From Akkermansia muciniphila (GTDB lineage: Bacteria > Verrucomicrobiota > Verrucomicrobiia > Verrucomicrobiales > Akkermansiaceae), in the NCBI GenBank assembly GCA_945879075.1, contig CAMCUY010000005.1, positions 1 through 64,000 on the forward strand: DNA of 64,000 bases. The letters are read 5' to 3'. This document shows positions 48,894-58,970 of this stretch, piece by piece. Made by a program: the position numbers and the translations under genes. Each line of letters begins with the position of its first letter. Within the stretch, counting starts at the first letter, position 1. Below the pieces are notes generated by a model. That model did not search any database and was not told the origin of the DNA. It saw only the letters and a program-made list of their open reading frames with translations.

Positions 48894-49613
48894 ATGAAAT
48901 CCCTTCTCCTCACCCTCTTCACCCTCCTCCCCGCCGCCGCCTTCGAGCTCCCCGCCAGCTCCAGCCAATGCCTCGTCGGCACTGCCGACGGCTGGGACAG
49001 TTCGCACGTCACCCTCCGACTCTATCAGAAATCCGGCAGCAGCTGGAAACCTGTCAGCGCGCCTTGGCAAGGCCGCCTCGGAAAAAGCGGGCTCGTCTGG
49101 GGAAAAGGCCGCCACCCCGTCCCCGCCGGAGCAGTCACCAAAAAAGAAGGCGACAGCCGCTCGCCCGCCGGCGTTTTCTCCATCGGCGGCGCGTGGGGTT
49201 ACTCGCCCGCCATCGCCAAAAACCCCGACCTGCCCTACCGCCAGGTGACTTCCCGCGACCTCTGGGTGGAAGACCCCGCGTCACCCCAATATAACAGAAA
49301 CGTCATCCTCGACCACGAGCCCGCCAGCGCTTGGGAGAAAAAGCAGCAGATGAAACAGACCGATCCGGTCCACTCGCTCAAACTCTTCGTCGCCCACAAC
49401 GCCCCGCCGGACGTCACGCCCCACGCCGGCTCCTCCATCTTTTTCCACATCTGGCGGCGCGACGGAGCCGCCCCCACCGCCGGTTGCACCACCATGGAAA
49501 AGCCCAAACTCGAGTGGCTCATTTCCCAGATCGAACCGACCAAGCGCCCGCTCTACGTCCTGCTGCCGCAAGCCGAATACCAAAAATTCCGCGCCGCCTG
49601 GAAGCTGCCTTGA
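48894..49613 (+). CDS. L,D-transpeptidase-like (YkuD-related) exported protein
   Basis: From the ATG at 48894 the 239-residue protein has a signal peptide ([20 protein letters not shown]) and a domain of the ErfK/YbiS/COG3786 kind: [27 protein letters not shown] and the active-site-like [22 protein letters not shown]. In this last motif the histidine and cysteine occupy the usual catalytic places. It should act on peptidoglycan. The track start at 48849 adds 15 residues without support. It is the first intact gene after the transposon debris. Confidence 0.78.
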   Translation: MKSLLLTLFTLLPAAAFELPASSSQCLVGTADGWDSSHVTLRLYQKSGSSWKPVSAPWQGRLGKSGLVWGKGRHPVPAGAVTKKEGDSRSPAGVFSIGGAWGYSPAIAKNPDLPYRQVTSRDLWVEDPASPQYNRNVILDHEPASAWEKKQQMKQTDPVHSLKLFVAHNAPPDVTPHAGSSIFFHIWRRDGAAPTAGCTTMEKPKLEWLISQIEPTKRPLYVLLPQAEYQKFRAAWKLP

Positions 49614-49662
49614 GAAATCTCCCCTTGAATCACTCGGCATCCCGCCAAACACTGCCGCGTCC

Positions 49663-50871
49663 ATGGCCACCGCAACTTCTCCCACTTCCGCCCTTCCCGA
49701 CGCCACCGGCCACTTCGGCCAATTCGGCGGCATGTTCGTCCCGGAAACCCTGATGGCTCCGCTCCAGGAGCTGGCCACCGCCTACGCCGCCGCCAAGGCC
49801 GACCCGGCGTTCCAAGTGGAACTCGACGATCTCCTCCACAACTACTGTGGCCGTCCCACCCCGCTCTACTTTGCCGAGCGCTGGACGGAATTGCTCGGTG
49901 GCGCGAAAATTTACCTCAAACGCGAGGACCTGCTCCACACCGGAGCCCACAAGATCAACAACGCCATCGGCCAGATCCTGCTCGCCAAGCGCCTCGGAAA
50001 AAAACGCATCATCGCGGAAACCGGAGCCGGCCAACACGGCGTCGCCACCGCCACCGTCTGCGCCCGCTTCGGCATGGAATGCGTCGTTTACATGGGAAAA
50101 GTGGACATGGAGCGCCAAGCCCTCAACGTCGCCCGCATGCGGTTGATGGGTGCGGAGGTCCGCGCCGTCACCGCCGGCCAGGCGACCTTGAAAGAAGCGG
50201 TCAACGAAGCGATGCGCGACTGGGTCGCCACCGTCGATCACACGCACTACATCCTCGGTTCCGCGCTCGGTTCGCATCCGTTCCCGATGATCGTTAGGGA
50301 TTTCCACCGCGTCATCGGCGTGGAAGCCCGCCAACAGATTTTGGAAAAAGAAGGCCGCCTGCCCGATCTGCTCGTCGCCTGCGTCGGCGGGGGATCGAAC
50401 GCCATCGGCCTGTTCCATCCGTTTCTCGAAGATGAGAACGTCCGCATGGTCGGCGTCGAAGCCGGCGGCGACGGCATCATTCCCGAGCGCCACGCCGCCC
50501 GTTTCCAAGGCGGAAAACTCGGCGTCCTCCAAGGCACCAAAACCTGGTTGCTCGCCAACGACGACGGCCAGATCGAGCTCACCCACTCGGTTTCCGCCGG
50601 CCTCGACTACGCCGCCGTCGGCCCCGAGCATGCCTACCTCCAGGACATCGGCCGCGTCGAATACACCTACGCCACCGACGACGAAGCACTCGCCGCCTTC
50701 AAGGAGCTGGCTCACAGCGAGGGCATCATCCCTGCCCTCGAAAGCGCCCATGCCATGGCCTATATCTCGAAAATTGCCGGCAGCCTGCCCAAGGACTGCA
50801 TCCTCGTCGCCAACCTCTCCGGCCGTGGCGACAAGGATGTGGAACAGGCGTCGAAGTATCTGTTGGACTGA
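49663..50871 (+). CDS. trpB: Tryptophan synthase beta chain
   Basis: The 402-residue enzyme has PLP-lysine in [42 protein letters not shown] and the phosphate-binding [16 protein letters not shown] ends the domain. It joins indole with serine to make tryptophan. No trpA lies next to it in this window, so the partner gene must be elsewhere. Confidence 0.95.
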   Translation: MATATSPTSALPDATGHFGQFGGMFVPETLMAPLQELATAYAAAKADPAFQVELDDLLHNYCGRPTPLYFAERWTELLGGAKIYLKREDLLHTGAHKINNAIGQILLAKRLGKKRIIAETGAGQHGVATATVCARFGMECVVYMGKVDMERQALNVARMRLMGAEVRAVTAGQATLKEAVNEAMRDWVATVDHTHYILGSALGSHPFPMIVRDFHRVIGVEARQQILEKEGRLPDLLVACVGGGSNAIGLFHPFLEDENVRMVGVEAGGDGIIPERHAARFQGGKLGVLQGTKTWLLANDDGQIELTHSVSAGLDYAAVGPEHAYLQDIGRVEYTYATDDEALAAFKELAHSEGIIPALESAHAMAYISKIAGSLPKDCILVANLSGRGDKDVEQASKYLLD

Positions 50872-50927
50872 GCTTTTCGGGGAATGGCGTTGACGCCCGT
50901 GTCCGGATTCCAAATTTTTTCAAGGAA

Positions 50928-51938
50928 ATGAAATTGCAAATCATGGCCGCCGGGCTGCAACTGGCATGCCTCGCCCCATCGAACGCCTTGGTGGTTTCGC
51001 TGAATCCGGCCGCCGGCATGGACCCCAATGCCTTGGCAGGCTTTCAAGCGGCGGCCAACTATTGGCAGTCGCAGCTCACTGACAACGTCACGGTCAATGT
51101 TAACGTGGGCTTCAGCGCTCTGGGCCCCGGGATCCTGGGCAGCGCGGGATCTACCAGCGCGGTTTTCAGTGTTGCAGACGTCCGTGCCGCTTTGATCGGA
51201 GACGCGACTTCTACTAACGACATGCTCGCGATTGGCAACCTGCCAACGCTTTCCGGTCTCGGAGGTATCAGTTTTCTTACTCAAGTGAACTCCGAGACGG
51301 GAAGCACCGCAGTCACTCTCGACAACGACAATTCCAATAACAACCGATTCCTCGATCTCAACACCGCCAACGCGAAAGCGCTCGGCTTGATGGGTGCCAA
51401 CGCCGCCGCCGATGCCTCGATCACTTTCAGCTCGTTGTTTTCCTGGGACTTCGATCAAAGCAACGGCGTCGGGGCCGGCCTGCAGGATTTTGTCGGCGTC
51501 GCCATCCACGAGATCGGCCATGCCCTCGGCTTTGTCAGCGGCGTGGATACCGTGGATTACTATATCGCCAATCCGTTGAATTTGGACATCTACGCGATCT
51601 ACAGCACGCTCGACATGTTCCGCTACTCCGCCGCAGGAACATTGAATCTGGCGGCCGGAAGCGCCGCGTATTTTTCCCTGGATGGCGGCACCACCAATCT
51701 CGGCAACTTCTCCACCGGCCGCATCTACGGAGACGAAGAGCAAGCCAGCCACTGGAAGGACAATCTCGGCCTCGGCATCATGGACCCTACCGCCCAACCC
51801 GCCGGCCAAATCAACATCCCGTCCACGCTCGATCTGGTCGCCTTCGACGTCATCGGCTGGAATCTCGTTCCCGAGCCATCGTCGGCTCTGCTAGGTTCCC
51901 TCAGCCTCCTGTTCGTGATGACTCGGCGCCGCCGCTGA
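50928..51938 (+). CDS. Secreted zinc metalloprotease with PEP-CTERM anchor
   Basis: The 336-residue protein has a weak signal peptide (MKLQIMAAGLQLACLAPSNA) and an NF038122-like metalloprotease domain with AIHEIGHALGFVSG, the zinc-binding HExxHxxG motif. It ends in VPEPSSALLGSLSLLFVMTRRRR, a PEP-CTERM signal. It should be surface-retained or released after exosortase processing. It has no operon partner; trpB upstream is unrelated. This is the second PEP-CTERM protein in the window. Confidence 0.82.
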   Translation: MKLQIMAAGLQLACLAPSNALVVSLNPAAGMDPNALAGFQAAANYWQSQLTDNVTVNVNVGFSALGPGILGSAGSTSAVFSVADVRAALIGDATSTNDMLAIGNLPTLSGLGGISFLTQVNSETGSTAVTLDNDNSNNNRFLDLNTANAKALGLMGANAAADASITFSSLFSWDFDQSNGVGAGLQDFVGVAIHEIGHALGFVSGVDTVDYYIANPLNLDIYAIYSTLDMFRYSAAGTLNLAAGSAAYFSLDGGTTNLGNFSTGRIYGDEEQASHWKDNLGLGIMDPTAQPAGQINIPSTLDLVAFDVIGWNLVPEPSSALLGSLSLLFVMTRRRR

Positions 51939-51950
51939 AACCACAGGCGA

Positions 51951-52754
51951 ATGGGACTCGGAAATCAAATCGATCCGGCCCAACGCCGGAGCAGCGGCCT
52001 GGAAAAGCTCATTATCGGAATCCTGCTACTCGCAGCTCTCGTCGTTGCACTCACGCTGCTGATCGGCGAGGGATTGATCCAGCGGACACCCAAGACGGAA
52101 CCCGCTATTCCCGAACAAGTCCGGACTCCCCCCGCGCGGATGGAACCCGCCGCGCTGGCCGCGTTAGAAGCGTTTTTCGAAGCGCCCGATCTCGCCGCCA
52201 AGACCGCGCTCGTTCGCGACGGCGCGCGCGTCCGGCCACTGATGGAAGACTTCCACGCACGCCGCGGCCACCCGTTTCCCACGCTCGGGCGGGCCTCACC
52301 AGGCCATTCCGCCAGACTCGGTGAAACGCCGATGGTGCTGTTTGAAGTCGAGCCGTTCTCCGGCCCGCGCTACTTCGTCGCGGTGGTGTGGGATGGCCAC
52401 CGTTTCGCGGTCGATTGGGAAAGCCTGACCTGTTACGGAACCATGGACTGGAGCGAATTCATCGACAGCCAGCCCACAGCCCCCCAGACGCTGCGCGTAT
52501 TCATTCGGCAAGCGGCGGAAACCACCCGCCAGCCGGGCACCCCCGATCCGATTCGGTTCTTCCAAATCGAGCACCGGGACCATCCGCAGCCTCTCATCGC
52601 CGCCGCCAACGCCGCAGTCGCGGCGACGCTCCAGCCGCTGGTCGAAAACCGACGGGCACCCGTCACTCTGGAGATCCTCTGGAAACCGCCGCTCCCCGGC
52701 GCGGCACCCGTTCCATGGATTGAGCGGATGGTCGCCGAAAAATGGAGTCCCTGA
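51951..52754 (+). CDS. Single-pass membrane protein of unknown function
   Basis: The 267-residue protein has one membrane helix (about residues 15-38, LEKLIIGILLLAALVVALTLLIGEGLI) and a soluble remainder. YFVAVVWDGHRFAVDWESLTCYGTMDW may form part of a compact domain. I do not recognise a family. It overlaps the metallophosphoesterase gene by 13 bases at the track start, indicating co-expression. Confidence 0.65.
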   Translation: MGLGNQIDPAQRRSSGLEKLIIGILLLAALVVALTLLIGEGLIQRTPKTEPAIPEQVRTPPARMEPAALAALEAFFEAPDLAAKTALVRDGARVRPLMEDFHARRGHPFPTLGRASPGHSARLGETPMVLFEVEPFSGPRYFVAVVWDGHRFAVDWESLTCYGTMDWSEFIDSQPTAPQTLRVFIRQAAETTRQPGTPDPIRFFQIEHRDHPQPLIAAANAAVAATLQPLVENRRAPVTLEILWKPPLPGAAPVPWIERMVAEKWSP

Positions 52755-53926
52755 AAATGACAGTCATCCTCATCATCATTCTGGCAATCCCGCTGCTGTC
52801 GCTGGCGTGGTGGATATGGGCGGACCGGCGCTTGAGTAAACTGGGCGCGGGCCGCGTCGCGCGGTTGGTCTTGTCCGTCTCGGTCCTGCTGGTCTTGGCT
52901 GGATTTGTGTGGGTCATTTGCGCGCGGCGGGACCTAGTGACGATGCCGATCCCGGCCGCGCTTTACTCGATGGTCCTGCTCTGGGGCTTGATTTTCATGC
53001 CGATGCTCGGCTTGCCGACCATGATGAGTTGGTCGCTTTGGTCGATCGGCCGGCGCTTGACCCGGAAGAGTCCCGCCGCGCCGCCGACGGGCCGGAACTG
53101 GACGCGGCGCGAGTGGCTGGGAGCGGCGGCGGTGACGATGCCGGTGATGGCGACCTTTGGCGCAACCGCTTACGGTATCCCGCAAATGACGCGGTTCCGG
53201 ATTCGGGAAATGACGCTTTCTCTCAAGGATTTGCCGCAGGCCCTCGATGGCATGCGGATCGCGCACGTGACGGACACCCACGTCGGGAAATTCACGCGCG
53301 GGCGGGTGCTGGATGAAATCGTGGCGGCGACCAACCGGCTCGAGGCGGATTTGGTGTTGTTCACCGGCGACTTGATCGACAACACGATCCGCGATCTGCC
53401 GGACGGCGTGAGAATGCTCCAACAGATGCAGGCGAAGTCGGGCGTGTTCGTGGTGGAGGGAAACCACGACCTGTTCGACGACCCGGCTGAGTTCGTGAGA
53501 GGCCTGCGGGACGGCGGCATTGCGCTGCTCCGGAACCAGGTCGCGACCGTGGAAGTGCGGGGCGTGCCGGTGCAGATTCTCGGGATTGTTTGGAATCGCA
53601 GTGAGCAGGAAATGGCGCGGAGCGTGGAAGCCGTGGCCGGCCTGCGCGATCCGGACGCGTTCCCGATCCTGCTGGCGCACCATCCGCACGCCTTCGACTT
53701 CGCGGCCGAGCTCGGCCTCCCGCTGACGCTGGCCGGCCACACCCACGGCGGGCAGTTGATGCTCACACCCGAGCTCGGTGCGGGCTCGGCGATGTTCCGC
53801 TACTGGTCCGGGATCTATCAACAAAACAGCCGCGCGGTGGTGGTGAGCAACGGCACCGGCAACTGGTTTCCCGTGCGGGTGAACGCCCCGGCGGAAATCA
53901 TCCACCTCACGCTGCGGCGGGCGTGA
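52742..53926 (+). CDS. Membrane-anchored metallophosphoesterase
   Basis: The 394-residue protein carries four hydrophobic segments in the first 120 residues, then a calcineurin-like phosphoesterase domain. VTDTHVGKF (DxH), FTGDLID (GD), VEGNHDLF (GNHD), LLAHHPHAF and LAGHTHGGQ (GHTH) are the metal-binding motifs. The substrate is unknown; related proteins cut UDP-lipid or phosphodiester bonds. An alternative start is the ATG at 52757. It overlaps the preceding gene and ends close to a convergent ligase gene. Confidence 0.85.
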   Translation: MESLKMTVILIIILAIPLLSLAWWIWADRRLSKLGAGRVARLVLSVSVLLVLAGFVWVICARRDLVTMPIPAALYSMVLLWGLIFMPMLGLPTMMSWSLWSIGRRLTRKSPAAPPTGRNWTRREWLGAAAVTMPVMATFGATAYGIPQMTRFRIREMTLSLKDLPQALDGMRIAHVTDTHVGKFTRGRVLDEIVAATNRLEADLVLFTGDLIDNTIRDLPDGVRMLQQMQAKSGVFVVEGNHDLFDDPAEFVRGLRDGGIALLRNQVATVEVRGVPVQILGIVWNRSEQEMARSVEAVAGLRDPDAFPILLAHHPHAFDFAAELGLPLTLAGHTHGGQLMLTPELGAGSAMFRYWSGIYQQNSRAVVVSNGTGNWFPVRVNAPAEIIHLTLRRA

Positions 53927-53935
53927 CCCGACTGC

Positions 53936-54586
53936 TCACCGCCGCGCAGTCCACGCGGCCAGCGCATACCGCCCGCGGACCTTCACGGAAATCACCTCTG
54001 CCGGCGGATGGAATTCATGCGTCTCCCAGTTTTCCGCCAGACTCGCAGCCAGGCGCGCCGGATCGCAAACCGCCGCCACCGAGCCTTGGTGCAGCAATCC
54101 GTGCTTGGTCCTGCGCTGCCCCGCACCGGCGATTTTCCGACCCGCGGCATCGACGATGTCATGGCTGACGGGGTTTTCAAAACAAGCGGCCGCTCCGGTT
54201 TCCGCAGCACCGGAGCTGAGGCGGGCGGCGATCCCCTCATCCGCCAGCGCCTCCGCCAGCGCCGCGTGCAGCAGCCGGTAGCTTTCGGCGCCGCGCGCGT
54301 CGGCCAGCGTTTCCCCGGCAGGCGCGACCACCGTGTAAGTCCAGTCCGCCCGATGATCCACCGTGCCCCCGCCGGTCCAGCGCCGCACCCACTCCAGACC
54401 GGGAAACGCCGACTGCGCGTCTGCCAGATTTCCGAAATACCCCACACTGCCCCATGCTCCCAGCCAGCCGTAAACCCGCAGCACCGGCATTTCCGCCGTC
54501 GCCAGCAGCCACTCGTCCACCGCCATCGCCTCCGGTCCGGAGCGTTTCACCGGATCTATCCACAACCGCAAGCGCCCGAAAATCAC
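53936..54586 (-). CDS. Lipoate-protein-ligase-family protein
   Basis: The track entry starts at 54703. I favour the GTG at 54586 (VIFGRLRLWIDPVKRSGPEAMAVDEWLL) because the family begins with a short strand and then xxxMAxDExLL. The product is about 216 residues and holds the signature VRRWTGGGTVDHRADWTYTVV, the ligand-binding RRxTGGG...H. CFENPVSHDIVDAAGRKIAGAGQRRTKHGLLHQGSV is the lysine-containing second half. It is probably a lipoate- or octanoate-transferring enzyme; no substrate can be named. Confidence 0.7.
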   Translation of the reverse strand: MIFGRLRLWIDPVKRSGPEAMAVDEWLLATAEMPVLRVYGWLGAWGSVGYFGNLADAQSAFPGLEWVRRWTGGGTVDHRADWTYTVVAPAGETLADARGAESYRLLHAALAEALADEGIAARLSSGAAETGAAACFENPVSHDIVDAAGRKIAGAGQRRTKHGLLHQGSVAAVCDPARLAASLAENWETHEFHPPAEVISVKVRGRYALAAWTARR

Positions 54587-54699
54587 CCGCCCGTGATAAA
54601 TGCCGAGCGAGCGGATGAGAAAGAAAAATCCGCCGGCGGGACGGACCCGGCGGCGGATTTGAGAAACGGGAAGAACGACGGTCACAGACCGACTACAGA

Positions 54700-55866
54700 T
54701 CAATGCTCGCGGCAGAACTGCTCGAAGCGGGTCAGTCCTTCGTTGAGGATGTCCAGTGTGGTGCAGTAGCTGAGGCGGATGCCCTCGTCGTAGCCGAAGG
54801 CGATGCCGGGAACGGCGGCGACCTTGTAGCGGGAGAGCAGTTTGTCGCAGAGGTTCATCGATTTCAGGCCGGTGTTGCCGGTGTAAACGAAGAAGTAGAA
54901 CGCGCCGAGTGGCTCGACCACGCGGATGTTGTTGATCGCCTTGAGACGGGCGAGCATGAACTGGCGCTTGACGTCGTATTCGCCGCGCATGTCGTCGATG
55001 AACGACTGGTCGCCTTCGAGGGCGGCGAGCGCGCCGTATTGGGCGAAGCTGTTGGCGTTGGAGGTGGTGTGGTTCTGGATCTTCTCGATCGCGTCCGCCA
55101 AAGCCTTCGGCGCGGCGGTGTAGCCGAGACGCCAGCCGGTCATCGAGTAGGCTTTGGAGAAGCCGTTGACGGTGATGGTCAGGTCGTAAAGTTCCTTGCT
55201 GAGCGAGGCGATGGAAACGTGCTTCGCTTCGCCGTAAACGAGCTTTTCGTAGATTTCGTCGGAAAGGATGACGATGTCTTCGCCGAGGGCGATTTCACCG
55301 AGGGCGCGGAGTTCGTCGGCGGTGTAAATGGCGCCGGTCGGATTGCCGGGGGTATTGATGATGACCATCTTGGTGGCCGGAGTCATCGCTTCCTCGAATT
55401 GCTCGGGAGTCATTTTCCAACCGGTCGATTCCTTGGTCTCGACGATAACGGGGACGCCGCCGGCGAGGCGGACCATTTCCGGGTAGGAAACCCAGAACGG
55501 AGAAGGAATGATGACTTCGTCGCCTTCCTCGATGACGGCGAGGATGGCGTTGTAGCAGGCCATTTTGGCTCCGCCGGTCACGCAGATTTGGCTCGGCGGG
55601 TAGTCGAGGTTGTTGTCGACCTTGAACTTGTTGGAAAGCGCGGCGCGGAGTTCGGGGATGCCGCCGGCCGGGGTGTATTTGGTTTTGCCGGACTGGAGGG
55701 CCTCGATGGCGGCGTCCTTGATGAACTGCGGGGTATCAACTTCAGGCTCACCACCGGCGAGCGCGTAAACTTCTTCGCCCTTGGCGATCATCGCTTTGGC
55801 CTGTGCGGTGACGGCAAGCGTGAGTGACGGGGAAACCTTGGCAATACGGGATGAGATGCTTTCCAT
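54700..55866 (-). CDS. Aspartate aminotransferase-type class I aminotransferase
   Basis: Using the ATG at 55866 (MESISSRIAKVSPSLTLAVTAQAKAMIAKG) gives 388 residues. Family motifs are AGGEPEVDTPQFIK, INTPGNPTGAIYTADEL, DEIYEKLVYG and FSKAYSMTGWRLGY, the last with the PLP-lysine of class I aminotransferases. It most closely follows the thermostable Asp aminotransferase subgroup. It probably interconverts aspartate and oxaloacetate, but a broader range is possible. The track start at 56283 overlaps the divergent DUF47 gene. Confidence 0.88.
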   Translation of the reverse strand: MESISSRIAKVSPSLTLAVTAQAKAMIAKGEEVYALAGGEPEVDTPQFIKDAAIEALQSGKTKYTPAGGIPELRAALSNKFKVDNNLDYPPSQICVTGGAKMACYNAILAVIEEGDEVIIPSPFWVSYPEMVRLAGGVPVIVETKESTGWKMTPEQFEEAMTPATKMVIINTPGNPTGAIYTADELRALGEIALGEDIVILSDEIYEKLVYGEAKHVSIASLSKELYDLTITVNGFSKAYSMTGWRLGYTAAPKALADAIEKIQNHTTSNANSFAQYGALAALEGDQSFIDDMRGEYDVKRQFMLARLKAINNIRVVEPLGAFYFFVYTGNTGLKSMNLCDKLLSRYKVAAVPGIAFGYDEGIRLSYCTTLDILNEGLTRFEQFCREH

Positions 55867-56047
55867 TTGAGCGCGCGATTGAGGATTGGGCCGCCATCCC
55901 GGGCGGAGCAACAGAATGTGCGCGACCCCGGCATGGGCGGAGGGCTTTTCTGAGGCTTCGCCCATGGGGTGGCAAGCGAAATGGTGAGCCAATTCTAACC
56001 CGAAAACTCCGCTTGTCGGCGTGTGACGAAATCGTCGCCTTCCCGCT

Positions 56048-56677
56048 GTGATCTCTCTCGCGAAGCTATTTGGAAAGTCGGACCGGTTCTTTGAACTCCT
56101 CGCCTCCAGCGCCAAATCGGCGCACCAGAGCATCGAGGCCCTCGCCCGGTTGTTGAAGGAATCCAACGGAAACGTCTCGCTCGCCGAGCTGGCCGTGGCC
56201 CGCCGCAACGAGAAAAGGAACGCGGAAATCATCAGCGAGGAGCTGGTCAAGGTGTTCATCACCGCCCTTGAGCGGGAGGACATCGAGGCGCTGTCGAAGG
56301 CGCTTTACCGGATTCCCAAAACGGTCGAGAAATTCGGCGAGCGCTACGAAATCATGAACCATCTGGTGAAAGCCGAGGATTTTGCCCCGCAAATGGCCAT
56401 CGCCCAGGAGGCCGCGCTGGTGGTCGTCCGGATGGTGGACATGCTCGCCAAGAGCCCGAAACTCGAGGACATCAAGGCGGAAAACGACAAGATGCAGGAG
56501 CTCGAGGGCCGCGCCGACCAACTGGTGCTCGGCTATTTGAAGGAAATTTACTCCGGCTCGATGGACCCGATCAAGGCCATGGCCATGCGCGATCTCTACG
56601 ATCTGCTGGAAAAGGTCATCGACCGCTGCCGCGACGCCGCCAACGTCGTTTCACAGATCGTCCTGAAAAACTCCTGA
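56048..56677 (+). CDS. DUF47 PhoU-like regulator of phosphate transport
   Basis: The 209-residue all-helical protein starts at a GTG (56048; VISLAKLFGKSDRFFELLASSAKSAHQSIEAL). The amphipathic helices with ARRNEKRNAEIISEELVKVF and DLYDLLEKVIDRCRDAANVVSQIVLK match DUF47/YkaA, PhoU relatives. It lies 12 bases before the PiT transporter gene, the usual arrangement, and probably modulates it. Confidence 0.88.
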   Translation: MISLAKLFGKSDRFFELLASSAKSAHQSIEALARLLKESNGNVSLAELAVARRNEKRNAEIISEELVKVFITALEREDIEALSKALYRIPKTVEKFGERYEIMNHLVKAEDFAPQMAIAQEAALVVVRMVDMLAKSPKLEDIKAENDKMQELEGRADQLVLGYLKEIYSGSMDPIKAMAMRDLYDLLEKVIDRCRDAANVVSQIVLKNS

Positions 56678-56689
56678 GTCTGAAACCGC

Positions 56690-58168
56690 ATGAGTCTCGG
56701 AATTATCTTTTTGGTGATCTTCATCGCCCTGGTGTTCGAATACATCAACGGCTTCCACGACACCGCGAACTCGATCGCCACCGTCGTCGGCACGAAGGTG
56801 ATGACCCCGCGGCAAGCCATCGCGATGGCCGCGATGACCAACCTGATCGGCGCGCTCGCCGGCCATGCGGTGGCGAAAACCGTCTCCTCCGGACTCGTGG
56901 ACGCGCAGTTCATTTCGCCGATGGTTCTCGTCTGTGCGCTGCTGGGCGGCATCGTCTGGAACCTGATCACCTGGTGGTTCGGTCTTCCTTCCAGCTCCAC
57001 TCACGCCCTCGTCGGCGGCCTCTGCGGCGCGGCCGTCGCCAGCGCCCATGACAACTGGCACGCCATCATCTGGTCGGTGAAAAAAGTGAAGGACGGCAAG
57101 GAAGTCATGGAAGGCGTCCTGCACAAGGTCGTTGTGCCGATGGTCACCTCGCCCATCATCGGCTTGGTCGGCGGATTCCTTTTCATGGGCCTGCTCTATT
57201 TCCTTTTCCAAAATGCCCGCCCACGCTTCGTCAGCCGTTTCTTCGGCAAAGCGCAGATTGTCAGCGCCAGCTTCATGGGATTCGCCCACGGCCTGGCGGA
57301 CGCACAGAAAACCATGGGTGTCATCACCCTCGCGCTGGTGACCGCCACCGCGACCGGCAGTTTCCAGAACACTCCTGACTGGCTCGACTTCCTGCGCATG
57401 GACAAGTCGATGCAGGCCGACCAAAGCATCAAGACGCTCCAAGACCCCAAGTCCACCCCCGACCAGCTGCGCCAAGCCGCCGTCGTCCTGGAAACCGAGA
57501 GCACCCGCTTGAAGCCCGGCGAATTCCGCGAAGCCTTCCAAACCCTCTCCGCCAAAACCCACGCCACCATCGGCAACGCGGAAACAGCCCAACGCCTCGC
57601 CGCGATGGCCGCCGCCACCCACCGGGAAATCCTCGCCGCCGAGGACGCCCGCTTCCTGCCGAAGCTGCCCGTCATCGGAAAAATGGTCGCCGGAAAATTC
57701 ACTGACTGGGAGAAAGTCCTCGGAAAGGAAATGAAAGCCGCGGAAGCCGCAGGCAAGTCCCCTCTCGTCGTCGCCGCCGGCAAAGTCCGCGACTTGTCTC
57801 CCGACGTGCCGATGTGGATCAAAATCATCTGCTCTCTGACCATGGCCGCGGGCACGGCGGCTGGCGGGTGGCGGATCATCAAAACCCTCGGCCACAAGAT
57901 GGTGAAGCTGCAACCCGTCCACGGTTTCGCCGCGGAAGCCACCGCCGCCACCCTGCTGGCCGTCACCGGCAGCTTCGGCATGACGGTTTCCACCACCCAC
58001 AGCATCACCACCTCGATCATGGGCGTGGGCTGCGCCAAACGCTTCAGCGCCCTCAAGTTCTCGCTCATCGAGCGCATCCTCTGGGCCTGGGTGCTCACCC
58101 TGCCCGCTGCTGGCGGCGTCGCCTATCTGCTCGTCAAAGCCTTCCGCTTCTGCGGTTGGATTCCCTGA
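56690..58168 (+). CDS. pitA: PiT-family low-affinity inorganic phosphate transporter
   Basis: The 492-residue membrane protein has the duplicated PiT signature: EYINGFHDTANSIATVVGTKVM near the start and SFGMTVSTTHSITTSIMGVGCAK near the end, with GLPSSSTHALVGGLCGAAVA between them. A long hydrophilic insertion (about residues 230-375) in the central loop is rich in charged helices. Transport is probably coupled to cation entry. It follows the DUF47 gene. Confidence 0.9.
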   Translation: MSLGIIFLVIFIALVFEYINGFHDTANSIATVVGTKVMTPRQAIAMAAMTNLIGALAGHAVAKTVSSGLVDAQFISPMVLVCALLGGIVWNLITWWFGLPSSSTHALVGGLCGAAVASAHDNWHAIIWSVKKVKDGKEVMEGVLHKVVVPMVTSPIIGLVGGFLFMGLLYFLFQNARPRFVSRFFGKAQIVSASFMGFAHGLADAQKTMGVITLALVTATATGSFQNTPDWLDFLRMDKSMQADQSIKTLQDPKSTPDQLRQAAVVLETESTRLKPGEFREAFQTLSAKTHATIGNAETAQRLAAMAAATHREILAAEDARFLPKLPVIGKMVAGKFTDWEKVLGKEMKAAEAAGKSPLVVAAGKVRDLSPDVPMWIKIICSLTMAAGTAAGGWRIIKTLGHKMVKLQPVHGFAAEATAATLLAVTGSFGMTVSTTHSITTSIMGVGCAKRFSALKFSLIERILWAWVLTLPAAGGVAYLLVKAFRFCGWIP

Positions 58169-58214
58169 TCGATTGTCGCTGGAAAATCCCGCCGGATCGT
58201 GACAGGTTCCGGCG

Positions 58215-58970
58215 ATGCCACCAGCCACCCCCATTCTTGAGGCGGATCGTCTCGTCAAGGTCTTCGGTGAATTCACCGCCCTCGGCGGACTCTCGTTCAC
58301 CGTGGCGGAGGGCGAGTCGCTCGGCCTGCTAGGCGTCAACGGCGCGGGCAAGACCACCGCCATGAACCTCCTGCTCGGCCTGACCACCCCGACTTCCGGC
58401 ACGGTCCGCATCTTCGGCCTCGACCTCTGGAAGCACCGTATCGAAATCCTGCGGCAGGTCAATTTCTCCTCCGCCTACACCGCCCTGCCGTCCAACCTCC
58501 TCGTCTGGCAGAACCTGCTTGTTTTCGCGAAACTCTACCGGGTGCCGCGCCCCAAGCAGCGCATCGACGAGCTCCTCGAACTCCTCGACATCAGCCACCT
58601 CCGCAAGTCCGTCACCGGCACGCTCTCCGCAGGCGAATCCACCCGCGTCAACCTCGCCAAGGCCCTGCTCAACAAGCCGCGGCTTCTCATGCTCGACGAA
58701 CCGACCGCCTCGCTCGATCCCGACATCGCCGACCGCGTGCGCAAGTTGCTCCGCCACCTCCAACAGGAAACCGGCCTTTCCATCCTCTACACCTCGCACA
58801 ACATGCGCGACATCGAGGAAGTCTGCGACCGGCTCGTCTTTCTCCACGGCGGCAGGGTCCTCGCCGAAGGCACGCCAGACGAGGTCAAGACGCGCTTCAA
58901 CCAAACATCGCTGGAAGACTTCTTCATCGGCGTGGCCCGCGGCGAGATCGACGCGATCGGCCTCAAATGA
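58215..58970 (+). CDS. ABC transporter ATP-binding protein
   Basis: The 251-residue protein has Walker A (LLGVNGAGKTTAMNLLLGL), the Q-loop region NFSSAYTALPSNLLVWQNLLVFAKLYRVP, the signature LSAGESTRVNLAKALLNKP (a SAGES variant of LSGGQ) and Walker B LLMLDEPTASLDPDIA. It energises the ABC-2 permease whose start overlaps its stop (ATGA). The subfamily resembles exporters of the lipid or drug type, but the substrate is unknown. Confidence 0.88.
   Translation: MPPATPILEADRLVKVFGEFTALGGLSFTVAEGESLGLLGVNGAGKTTAMNLLLGLTTPTSGTVRIFGLDLWKHRIEILRQVNFSSAYTALPSNLLVWQNLLVFAKLYRVPRPKQRIDELLELLDISHLRKSVTGTLSAGESTRVNLAKALLNKPRLLMLDEPTASLDPDIADRVRKLLRHLQQETGLSILYTSHNMRDIEEVCDRLVFLHGGRVLAEGTPDEVKTRFNQTSLEDFFIGVARGEIDAIGLK

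Noticed and set aside
57196-58098. 300-residue minus-strand ORF over the phosphate transporter
   Set aside because: Shadow of the PiT gene, which has clear signature motifs on the plus strand.
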